A stretch of DNA of 6,834 nt from an uncultured Clostridia bacterium (GCA_947628195.1 CANQZB010000053.1:1-6834); one strand, 5' to 3'. Counted from the stretch's first letter, positions 1 through 4,974 are shown. A program made the numbers and translations. The notes: generated from the sequence alone by a model not told the origin.

Positions 1-1463
1 TCGACCTTCTGTTCAACGAATCTTCCTTCATAAATTAAAGGAGCAATTACTTTATCTTCTACCCCATCTTTAATTGTATAAGTATGAATGTAGTTTCCTC
101 CAAATTTTACTGCAGTTTTATCATTTTTCATTAGCGGCGTACCCGTAAAACCAACAAAGCATGCATTTGGAAAAACTCTTCTCATCTTCGTTGCTAATTC
201 ACCGTAATTACTTCTATGAGATTCATCAACCAAAACAAAAATATCTTTACTGTCATTTCTCGTTTTAGCCTTTTCTGCAATATTAAATTTGTTTATAATT
301 GTAGTAACAATATCTGCTTTTTTTTCATTAATAATATCAATTAAATTCCTTCCGCTAACAGCCCTAGTCGGTTTTATCTTTGTATTACTAAAAGTTCTTG
401 TTATTTGTTTATCCAATTCTTTTCTATCTGTAACTATTATAACTTTGCTTTTGCCCGGATTAATATTGCTTAAAATATAATTTGCAATCATAACCATAGT
501 TAGCGATTTTCCACTTCCTTGAGTATGCCAAATTATACCGCTGTTGCGGTTTCCTTCTTTATTAAACTGAGTTATAGTTTTTATAACATTTTTAACTCCA
601 TAAAATTGTTGATATCTGCAAACTTTTTTCACATGTGCATCAAAAAGAATAAAATATCTGGTTATCTCAAGCAATCTTTCTGGCATTAACATAGCGGTAA
701 AAATTTTATCTTGATAGGTCGGGATTCTTTCAAGTTCAAGTGTTTTTACTTTATTCTCTATAAGATCTTTTTCGTCTTTTTCGTAATTCCAAACTGAATA
801 AAACTTTTTACTTGTTCTTGTAGTGCCATATTTTACTTCATTTTTATTGCTCGCTATTACCAACGAAGTGTATTTAAATAATTGAGGAATATATAATTCT
901 GTTTGGTTTCTTATATTTTGTTCAACCGCTTGGTCCACCGATTTATCTGCAGATTTGCATTCTATCGCAACAAGCGGAATTCCATTAATAAATAAAACAA
1001 TGTCAACTCTGGCACGATTTTCCTTTGTGTCACTATCAACTGAAAATTCTTGCGTTACATGAAAAACATTGTTGGTTAAAAATGTCTCCGGATTCCAATC
1101 AATATATTTTAAATCAAATGAAACTTTGCGTCCATCAACCTCTTCTTCATAGCTTCTGCCCATAGTAATTATGTTATACACTCTTTCACTAGCAACAAGC
1201 AATCCTTCTTGAATAGGAACATCCAAGTCAGATATAGCTTTATCTATGTTAAAGTTTGAAAATTTGTTTGTTTTTCCATTGTAGTCATAACTGTTTATTT
1301 TTTTTAATTGCTCTTTTAAAATATCCTGCAATACACAGCCATACAGCCCTTTTCTCTGTTGAACACATTCTTCAGGAGATATGTATGTATATCCCAATTT
1401 TTCAAAGAGTTTAATTGCCGGCTCTTGTGAAATATTTTTTTCAAGCATTTTTTCATTATACAT
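1..1463 (-). CDS. hsdR: Type I restriction enzyme R subunit (HsdR), N-terminal 487 residues, cut by left edge
   Basis: HsdR is the ATP-dependent translocase and endonuclease of type I restriction complexes; it works with HsdM and HsdS to cut DNA lacking the host methylation pattern. My translation from ATG 1463 runs open to base 1. An N-terminal RecB-like nuclease domain shows D153, the E168-C-K170 triad and a Q187-x3-Y191 motif. The SF2 helicase part follows: Walker A TQGSGKS (314-320), DESH at 413-416 and motif III FTGTP (439-443). Full HsdR proteins are about 1000 residues, so roughly half, including the second RecA-like domain and C-terminal helical domain, lies outside. An AAAGGAG ribosome site precedes the ATG by about 8 nt. 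I see no convincing minus-strand promoter in the 113-bp gap upstream, so it probably depends on transcription from the hsdS promoter. The leader is overlapped by a predicted antisense RNA. Family assignment is very secure. Confidence 0.96.
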   Translation of the reverse strand, partial: MYNEKMLEKNISQEPAIKLFEKLGYTYISPEECVQQRKGLYGCVLQDILKEQLKKINSYDYNGKTNKFSNFNIDKAISDLDVPIQEGLLVASERVYNIITMGRSYEEEVDGRKVSFDLKYIDWNPETFLTNNVFHVTQEFSVDSDTKENRARVDIVLFINGIPLVAIECKSADKSVDQAVEQNIRNQTELYIPQLFKYTSLVIASNKNEVKYGTTRTSKKFYSVWNYEKDEKDLIENKVKTLELERIPTYQDKIFTAMLMPERLLEITRYFILFDAHVKKVCRYQQFYGVKNVIKTITQFNKEGNRNSGIIWHTQGSGKSLTMVMIANYILSNINPGKSKVIIVTDRKELDKQITRTFSNTKIKPTRAVSGRNLIDIINEKKADIVTTIINKFNIAEKAKTRNDSKDIFVLVDESHRSNYGELATKMRRVFPNACFVGFTGTPLMKNDKTAVKFGGNYIHTYTIKDGVEDKVIAPLIYEGRFVEQKV

Positions 1464-1483
1464 AATAATTACTCCTTTTTTAT

Positions 1484-1511
1484 TTGACATTTATTTTTTT
1501 TGTGCTATAAT
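1484..1511 (+). promoter_or_regulatory. Strong sigma70-type promoter facing away from hsdR
   Basis: A perfect TTGACA (1484-1489) is separated by 16 bp from a perfect TATAAT (1506-1511), with an extended -10 TG at 1503-1504. It is the best promoter in the window, yet it points into the convergent end of the DUF2188 gene where no plus-strand protein gene exists. The predicted start is near 1518, which fits the small RNA called just downstream. Confidence 0.75.
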
Positions 1512-1523
1512 ATAAATAGCAAA

Positions 1524-1540
1524 TTTAATAAAGGGATTTG
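1524..1540 (+). repeat. 17-bp inverted repeat flanking the DUF2188 gene, left copy
   Basis: TTTAATAAAGGGATTTG here matches the reverse complement of 1833-1849 at 16 of 17 bases. The two copies face each other across the DUF2188 gene. This copy sits inside the predicted small RNA and supplies the loop and one arm of its first hairpin. Confidence 0.6.
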
Positions 1541-1550
1541 CAAATTTTTT

Positions 1551-1585
1551 AAAGATTAGTGGCAGCTAATCTTTTTTTATTTTTT
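1551..1585 (+). terminator. Intrinsic terminator of the predicted small RNA
   Basis: A perfect 9-bp stem AAAGATTAG/CTAATCTTT (1551-1559 and 1566-1574) with a 6-nt loop is followed on the plus strand by T4, A, T6. On the minus strand the same hairpin is followed by A residues, so it cannot end the DUF2188 transcript. It overlaps the last codon and stop of that gene, and it acts only for plus-strand transcription. Confidence 0.7.
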
Positions 1586-1810
1586 ATCTTTAGGCGGATT
1601 TGGGTCATGTCCATAGCTATTTGAGTATTGAATTTTGCCATCTTTGCCATGAACTATAAGTTCACTTTTTGAGTTTTGACTAAATTGTTTTGCCTTAGCA
1701 ACCGCATCCGATTTTGTATTAGTATGAATGCTAACGCGATTTACATTGTTTTTTACAACATTCCAACCATCGCAACTCGGAACAACATGATACTCTTTTC
1801 TATTGGCCAT
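1577..1810 (-). CDS. DUF2188 family small protein
   Basis: This 77-residue soluble protein matches the DUF2188 pattern throughout. An N-terminal strand reads YHVVPSCDGW (7-16), a central KSDAVAKAKQFSQ helix follows, then SELIVHGKDGKIQ, and the C-terminal signature SYGHDPNPPK closes the protein. Family function is unknown; members are small alpha/beta proteins often found near mobile or stress genes. The start is secure: AAAGGAGGT lies 6 nt before the ATG. It sits between the half hsdS gene (51 bp upstream) and hsdR (113 bp downstream), with no convincing promoter of its own, so it probably rides on the hsdS transcript. Its placement inside a restriction operon, bracketed by a 17-bp inverted repeat, is unusual. 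A modulatory role in restriction is only a guess from position. Confidence 0.88.
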   Translation of the reverse strand: MANRKEYHVVPSCDGWNVVKNNVNRVSIHTNTKSDAVAKAKQFSQNSKSELIVHGKDGKIQYSNSYGHDPNPPKDKK

Positions 1811-1832
1811 ATTTATACCTCCTTTATAGTGT

Positions 1833-1849
1833 CAAATCCCTTTAATAAA
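1833..1849 (-). repeat. 17-bp inverted repeat flanking the DUF2188 gene, right copy
   Basis: On the minus strand this reads TTTATTAAAGGGATTTG, differing from the left copy (1524-1540) at one base. It lies in the gap between hsdS and the DUF2188 gene, ending about 22 nt before the start codon and just upstream of the ribosome site. In a minus-strand transcript the two arms could pair across the whole DUF2188 message; as DNA they could be paired protein-binding sites. Confidence 0.6.
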
Positions 1850-1860
1850 CCATAACAACA

Positions 1861-2433
1861 TTATTTATTGGACATTTTATCAATTATATTTTTTAGAAGT
1901 TTTTGTTCATAATTATTTATCTTTTCAATAATTTTTAACTTATTTGTTAATGCTTTTGTTAGTTTTGCAAATAACATTTGTTTATTTTTTGTTATTTCAG
2001 GTAAGTCAATTTTTTCTACAGCTGAAATTCCAATACTCTTTACAATTGAACCCTGCATGCTGGAATATAATTGTTTTTTTGCATAATCTCCATTTAAATA
2101 GTAAGCAAGAAATTCTGAATTATATTCATTTGTGCTTTTAATTACTGCAAAATTTGAGGTAATTACTAAATTTTCATATTCTTTTGAAATATATACTGCA
2201 GTGTAAGGTTCTGATAATCTAATAATAACATCTCCTACAGAGGTTAAATAATCATTACTTATTATTTCATCTGTTTGTAAATCTTCAAGATATTCTGAAT
2301 TAATATAACCACTTCTATTAATGGACCTTAGGTTTAACTGTTTATGCTTGTACTTCGCATTATCTTTGCCTACCATTTTTTTTCTGGCCACTACCAATCC
2401 ACTTTTAACTTGAAAAACATCTCCTAAAAGCAT
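1861..2433 (-). CDS. hsdS: Half-size type I restriction specificity subunit (HsdS, single TRD)
   Basis: HsdS gives type I systems their DNA sequence specificity. This 190-residue protein has one target-recognition domain (about 1-147): the usual opening LGDVFQVKSGLV, the LTSVGDVIIRLSEP core (63-76) and the QGSIVKSIGISAVEKIDLPEI exit (127-147). A C-terminal conserved helix (about 150-186, KLTKALTNKLKIIEKINNYE) follows. Classical HsdS has two such halves in about 400 residues, so this is a one-TRD form that would have to dimerise or pair with another half. It ends cleanly at TAA with no second half downstream, only the DUF2188 gene. I chose ATG 2433 because GGAGGA lies 7-8 nt before it. A longer reading from TTG 2448 begins within this ribosome site. 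It has its own strong promoter, and no hsdM lies upstream. Confidence 0.87.
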   Translation of the reverse strand: MLLGDVFQVKSGLVVARKKMVGKDNAKYKHKQLNLRSINRSGYINSEYLEDLQTDEIISNDYLTSVGDVIIRLSEPYTAVYISKEYENLVITSNFAVIKSTNEYNSEFLAYYLNGDYAKKQLYSSMQGSIVKSIGISAVEKIDLPEITKNKQMLFAKLTKALTNKLKIIEKINNYEQKLLKNIIDKMSNK

Positions 2434-2467
2434 TAATCCATCCTCCAATAAATGTTGTCACGATAAT

Positions 2468-2496
2468 AAAATAACATATTTAAAATGAAATGTCAA
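2468..2496 (-). promoter_or_regulatory. Promoter of hsdS and probably the hsdS-DUF2188-hsdR operon
   Basis: On the minus strand a perfect TTGACA (2496-2491) is followed after 17 bp by TATTTT (2473-2468), with an extended -10 TG. The start would be near 2461, giving a leader of about 28 nt with the GGAGGA site before ATG 2433. No comparable minus-strand promoter was found before the DUF2188 gene or hsdR, so this one probably drives all three. Confidence 0.7.
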
Positions 2497-2593
2497 GCGA
2501 TTTTCAAAAAAATTTTGTAATGAGATAAAAATAACAGGGTCAATTGAGTAAAATTCCTTAATTCAAACGATTTTTTTAATAAATGGCCTAGTT

Positions 2594-3478
2594 TTAAGTT
2601 ATTTCAAAATACTCAAGCCATTTTTTATATTTGTCTTGTGCTGCTAAACAAGTTTCTGTTAAGTATCCTCGTTCAGCATTCCACTCTTTTAATCCTCGAT
2701 AATAATAAAGCTTAAACTCATCTTCTATTATAAATGGTAAAATGTTGTTAGCCAAACATTCTTTAAACATAATCAAACGCCCAACTCTTCCATTACCATC
2801 TTGAAATGGATGAATAATTTCAAAGCGTTGGTGAAACTCAATTATGTCATTAATGGTTTTAACTTTTTTTGAATTGTAATGTTCCAAAAGTTTTTTAATT
2901 TCTTCGGTAACTTTTTTCGGTGGACAAGTTTCGTTACCCGCAACTTCATTGGGTCGAGATTTATATTCGCCAACATTAAACCAACTTTTTCCGCTATCAC
3001 TTGTGCCAAATTTTAAAACATAATGTAATTCTTTAATAAACTTTTCTGTTAAAGGCTTTTTTGCGTTGTCAATAACCATATCTACACATTTAAAGTGATT
3101 ATTTGTTTCCACAATATCATCAATCTTAACGCCATTTGTTTCGCCAAGTGTGTTAGTTTCAAATATCATACGAGTTTGGTCTTCTGTCAATGTGCTTCCT
3201 TCAATATGATTTGAGTTGTATGTGAGAGCAATTTGAGTTTTGTGATAAATTCCACCTTTCAACTTCATATCTTTTTCTTCTTTTAATCTGTTAAGAAGAG
3301 GATTATCACTAAACTCTTTTCGTTCAAGTCTTTCTGGTTTTTCGGCATTTTCCGGGATTATCCAAGTTTTGCCTTTAAGTTGTGCACCTTTTACTCTGCC
3401 TTGCTGACAATAATTGCGAACAGACCTTTCGCTAATGTTCCATATTTTAGCAATTTCGCTAACAGTTAAAAATTTCAT
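2594..3478 (-). CDS. Fic family protein with N-terminal helix-turn-helix domain
   Basis: Fic enzymes usually transfer AMP from ATP to a hydroxyl side chain of a target protein. The 294-residue product begins with an excisionase/MerR-like HTH (about 3-45: LTVSEIAKIWNISERSVRNY, then the WIIP wing). A Fic domain follows, with the complete catalytic motif HPFQDGNGRVGR at 223-234 (base H223, metal ligand D227, R234). SNHIEG at 89-94 fits the autoinhibitory motif (S/T)xxxE(G/N) and lies N-terminal to the Fic core, as in class II Fic proteins, so activity is probably self-restrained. GAGGGG lies about 8 nt before the ATG. It is followed by the hsdS promoter 98 bp downstream. Fic genes often sit beside type I restriction genes. 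The HTH suggests DNA binding or autoregulation. The target protein is unknown. Confidence 0.93.
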   Translation of the reverse strand: MKFLTVSEIAKIWNISERSVRNYCQQGRVKGAQLKGKTWIIPENAEKPERLERKEFSDNPLLNRLKEEKDMKLKGGIYHKTQIALTYNSNHIEGSTLTEDQTRMIFETNTLGETNGVKIDDIVETNNHFKCVDMVIDNAKKPLTEKFIKELHYVLKFGTSDSGKSWFNVGEYKSRPNEVAGNETCPPKKVTEEIKKLLEHYNSKKVKTINDIIEFHQRFEIIHPFQDGNGRVGRLIMFKECLANNILPFIIEDEFKLYYYRGLKEWNAERGYLTETCLAAQDKYKKWLEYFEIT

Positions 3479-3506
3479 TAACTCAACCCCTCATTAATCT
3501 TCAATG

Positions 3507-3690
3507 TTAAAAACTGAATATTTTTTTCAATTTATTTTGACATCTCTGGTCTTTTAGTGCAGTTTTATCAAAAGTAATTAAAATTGCATCTTTTTCAAAT
3601 TTTTCTGCAAATTCACCCAAAAATTAAGGTGGAATTTCTCAGCATTCTTTTTCTTCAATCTTTTCAATTTTTAACAATTCCTCATTGACA
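3507..3690 (-). pseudogene. Possible remnant of a small gene upstream of fic
   Basis: Read on the minus strand in one frame, this stretch has codon use like its neighbours and encodes a charged, helix-prone sequence: NEELLKIEKIEEKEC, stop, EIPP, stop, FLGEFAEKFEKDAILITFDK and so on, to a TAA at 3509-3507. Two in-frame stops (TGA at 3641-3639, TAA at 3626-3624) interrupt it, and no start with a ribosome site is evident. It lies directly behind the palindrome-bearing promoter, so it may be the decayed or truncated first gene of that unit, perhaps once a partner of fic. I do not recognise the family. It could also simply be a long AT-rich leader with chance coding character. Confidence 0.35.
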
Positions 3691-3695
3691 AGATT

Positions 3696-3724
3696 AGTAT
3701 AGCCGATATCGGTAATAATGTCAA
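3696..3724 (-). promoter_or_regulatory. Promoter upstream of fic with a palindrome in the spacer
   Basis: On the minus strand a perfect TTGACA (3724-3719), a 17-bp spacer and TATACT (3701-3696) form a near-consensus sigma70 promoter. The spacer contains CCGATATCGG (3703-3712), placed so that a bound protein would block RNA polymerase. Transcription would start near 3689, about 210 nt upstream of the fic ATG. Confidence 0.6.
3702..3713. promoter_or_regulatory. Operator-like palindrome, proximal copy
   Basis: GCCGATATCGGT contains the perfect 10-bp palindrome CCGATATCGG. It is GC-rich in otherwise very AT-rich surroundings. Its centre is 42 bp from that of the second copy, equal to four helical turns, and it lies within the spacer of the TTGACA/TATACT promoter. 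The binding protein is unknown; the HTH of the Fic protein is one candidate. Confidence 0.5.
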
Positions 3725-3741
3725 TATATTTTAATATAAAA

Positions 3742-3757
3742 TTGCCGATATCGGCAA
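3742..3757. promoter_or_regulatory. Operator-like palindrome, distal copy
   Basis: TTGCCGATATCGGCAA is a perfect 16-bp palindrome, sharing the core CCGATATCGG with 3703-3712. It sits between the promoter and the end of the MazG-like gene, the usual place for an auxiliary operator that binds cooperatively with one overlapping the promoter. Confidence 0.55.
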
Positions 3758-3775
3758 ATATTATTGATTTTTGTT

Positions 3776-4102
3776 TTACAGTTCATTGGCGTCTTTTACA
3801 TTTTCAAGAAAAATCTTCTTTTTAAATGCACCACGTTTTTCCACTTTTGAATTTCTAATTTTTTCAAACTCGTCATAAGAAACTTTCTTAACATCAAGAA
3901 TTGCTCTCAACACTTCCTCTAAATCTGCCAATTCTTCAACTTCCCCGCTTTCTAGATATTCATTAAGTTCTTCTTGCATTTTTTGGTTAAGAGTTTCCAA
4001 ATATTCTTTATCGCTCATAATTCTTGTTGAGCAAGTACAACCGTTGTCGGCGGCAATAATTTCAGGAATTTTATCTCTAACTAACTTGTTATAAATTTTC
4101 AT
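3776..4102 (-). CDS. MazG-like nucleotide pyrophosphohydrolase (COG4997-type)
   Basis: Predicted to hydrolyse the alpha-beta bond of (probably non-canonical) nucleoside triphosphates, a house-cleaning role. The 108-residue protein opens with YNKLVRDKIPEII, the hallmark of this small all-alpha family. It carries the MazG metal-binding pattern EExxE (E44, E45, E48) and, 8 residues on, ExxD (E57, D60), and it ends with the family's KRGAFKKKIFL segment. The usual G-G of ERGGF is replaced by G-A. I chose ATG 4102 because AGGTG lies 5 nt before it and because the upstream ATG at 4123 falls inside the -10 element. It is divergent from the NUDIX gene, another nucleotide-processing family, with about 200 bp between. 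A restriction-linked role is possible but not shown. Confidence 0.85.
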   Translation of the reverse strand: MKIYNKLVRDKIPEIIAADNGCTCSTRIMSDKEYLETLNQKMQEELNEYLESGEVEELADLEEVLRAILDVKKVSYDEFEKIRNSKVEKRGAFKKKIFLENVKDANEL

Positions 4103-4121
4103 ATAAACACCTCGTAATTTC

Positions 4122-4130
4122 ATTATAACA
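4122..4130 (-). promoter_or_regulatory. Extended -10 promoter of the MazG-like gene
   Basis: The minus strand reads TATGTTATAATG, a perfect TATAAT (4127-4122) with the TRTGn extension. No good -35 is seen at 16-18 bp. A start near 4115 leaves a leader of about 13 nt that contains the AGGTG ribosome site of ATG 4102. Confidence 0.6.
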
Positions 4131-4165
4131 TAAATTTTTGCAAAATCTCATTTAAACATAAAAAA

Positions 4166-4195
4166 TTGTAAAAATTTGAGTTGATTTGTTATGAT
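4166..4195 (+). promoter_or_regulatory. Weak candidate plus-strand promoter in the divergent gap
   Basis: TTGTAA (4166-4171), 18 bp, then TATGAT (4190-4195) with a TGT extension. It points at an AT-rich hairpin followed by a T-run (4221-4260), so a very short RNA could be made here. The AT-rich setting makes chance matches likely. Confidence 0.22.
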
Positions 4196-4220
4196 TTATT
4201 ACAAAATTTTAATAAACATC

Positions 4221-4260
4221 CAAAAAATTTGCGAACATCAAAATTTTTTGTGTATTTTTT
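4221..4260 (+). terminator. AT-rich inverted repeat with T-run, weak terminator candidate
   Basis: CAAAAAATTT (4221-4230) and AAATTTTTTG (4241-4250) form a perfect 10-bp inverted repeat around a 10-nt loop, followed by TGTA and seven T. The stem has only one G-C pair, so it would be unstable. No plus-strand gene precedes it. Confidence 0.25.
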
Positions 4261-4274
4261 TCTTTATGATTGTT

Positions 4275-4303
4275 TTGGAATTTGCTTTAAAATGTGATAT
4301 AAT
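4275..4303 (+). promoter_or_regulatory. Promoter of the NUDIX gene
   Basis: TTGGAA (4275-4280), 17 bp, then a perfect TATAAT (4298-4303) with a TGTGA extension. The predicted start near 4310 falls on the A of an in-frame ATG, which raises the possibility of a leaderless message or of a downstream start codon. Confidence 0.65.
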
Positions 4304-4309
4304 GTGCGT

Positions 4310-4885
4310 ATGAAAAATGAAATGATACAGAACAATGTAGCGGATAAGGAAGAAAATTTGAAAGTTTTTGATGCGTTTGGCAATTTTACAGGTCGTTATG
4401 CCAAAAGAAGCGTCATTCATAAACTAGGTCTGTTTCACCAAGAAGTGGCATTTATACCTTTAAATGATAAAAAGCAAATTTTACTGCAAAGAAGAAGTAA
4501 AAACAAAAAATCATATCCTAACTGTTGGACATTGTGTGCTGGGCATGTTGTTGAGAATCAAACAACTTTAGAAGCCGTGCAAATGGAAGCTAATGAAGAA
4601 TTAGGGTTAAATTTAAAACAAGAAGATTTTTTGCTTTTAATTGACAAAGTAAAAAATATTAGAGACGACAATAATGCTTTTACAACTTGCTATTATAAAA
4701 TTATAAATGAACCAGTTAACTTTTTTAAGAAAGAAGATGTTGAAGTTGAAGAATTAAAATGGTTTGATATAACAGATTTTGAAAAAATGATTAAAGAAGA
4801 AAAAAATTGTATATTCAAAAACAATGAATTTTATAACTCAATAATTTGCAAACTTAAAGATTTTGAAAAATTGAAAAATTCTTAA
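4310..4885 (+). CDS. NUDIX hydrolase with divergent Nudix box
   Basis: Nudix enzymes hydrolyse nucleoside diphosphates linked to another moiety; the nearest type by eye is the isopentenyl-diphosphate-isomerase-like or YfcD-like group (VFDAFGNFTGR, then LFHQEVAFIPL, then CWTLCAGHVV). The box starting at GHVVENQ aligns to Gx5Ex7REUxEExGU but has Q for the first E and M for R. The catalytic glutamates of the M-E-A-N-E-E-L-G segment are kept. The start is ambiguous: GTG 4304, ATG 4310 and ATG 4322 lack a ribosome site, and the predicted transcript begins at about 4310. TTG 4358 has AAGGA 7 nt upstream and would give 176 residues beginning just before VFDAFGN. I list ATG 4310 as a compromise. The gene stands alone, with its own promoter and terminator. 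The substrate is not predictable. Confidence 0.85.
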   Translation: MKNEMIQNNVADKEENLKVFDAFGNFTGRYAKRSVIHKLGLFHQEVAFIPLNDKKQILLQRRSKNKKSYPNCWTLCAGHVVENQTTLEAVQMEANEELGLNLKQEDFLLLIDKVKNIRDDNNAFTTCYYKIINEPVNFFKKEDVEVEELKWFDITDFEKMIKEEKNCIFKNNEFYNSIICKLKDFEKLKNS

Positions 4886-4922
4886 TATTTTCACTTAAAA
4901 TACACATCTAAATTTTTAAATG

Positions 4923-4948
4923 AAAGCAAATCTTTTGCTTTTTTGTTT
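4923..4948 (+). terminator. Intrinsic terminator after the NUDIX gene
   Basis: An 8-bp stem AAAGCAAA/TTTGCTTT (4923-4930 and 4934-4941) with a 3-nt loop is followed by TTTGTTT. It lies 37 bp past the NUDIX stop and just before the next promoter, so it insulates the two plus-strand genes. Confidence 0.65.
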
Positions 4949-4965
4949 GTGTTTTTAAAGTTTTG

Positions 4966-4974
4966 TGCTATAAT
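4966..4974 (+). promoter_or_regulatory. Extended -10 promoter of the two-TM protein gene
   Basis: TGTGCTATAAT holds a perfect TATAAT (4969-4974) with a TGC extension at 4966-4968 and only a poor -35 (TTGTGT near 4947). The same 11 bases occur in the small-RNA promoter at 1501-1511. The start would be near 4981, exactly at the AAGGAG ribosome site, giving a 14-nt leader. Confidence 0.6.

Larger units (their letters stand above)
1518..1585 (+). ncRNA. Predicted small RNA antisense to the hsdR leader
   Basis: The region between the hsdR start and the DUF2188 stop is a complete small transcription unit on the plus strand: a near-consensus promoter (1484-1511), about 65 transcribed bases, and an intrinsic terminator. 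The RNA would hold a first hairpin with a 6-bp stem GCAAAT/ATTTGC (1519-1524 and 1536-1541) and an 11-nt loop containing AAAGGG, then the terminator hairpin. There is no room for a plausible ORF. It is fully complementary to the part of a minus-strand hsdS-DUF2188-hsdR transcript lying 55-120 nt upstream of the hsdR start, so it could act in cis on hsdR expression. It does not match a known RNA family that I can name. The promoter and terminator are seen; the existence and role of the RNA are inferred. Confidence 0.5.

Noticed and set aside
289..480. Hydrophobic 63-codon plus-strand ORF
   Set aside because: It is antisense to the helicase domain of hsdR, which is strongly supported; it is a shadow frame, as are the plus-strand frames opposite hsdS and DUF1015.
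1551..1574. Hairpin as terminator of the DUF2188 gene on the minus strand
   Set aside because: On the minus strand the stem is followed by A residues, not T, so it can only terminate plus-strand transcription.
1816..1835. TTGACA and TATAAA motifs before the DUF2188 gene as a minus-strand promoter
   Set aside because: The TATAAA copies lie 1 and 12 bp from TTGACA, far from the needed 16-18 bp.
2434..2448. TTG 2448 as the hsdS start
   Set aside because: It overlaps the GGAGGA ribosome site that is correctly spaced for ATG 2433.
2491..2578. Repeated minus-strand AAAATCG(C/T)TTGA upstream of hsdS (two copies, about 70 bp apart)
   Set aside because: Only 10-11 bases in AT-rich DNA, and one copy overlaps the -35 element; likely chance.
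3685..3690. Plus-strand TTGACA near the palindromes
   Set aside because: No -10 element at 15-19 bp, and no plus-strand gene follows.
4103..4123. ATG 4123 as the start of the MazG-like gene
   Set aside because: It lies within the -10 element and lacks a ribosome site, whereas ATG 4102 has AGGTG upstream and the family's usual N-terminus.
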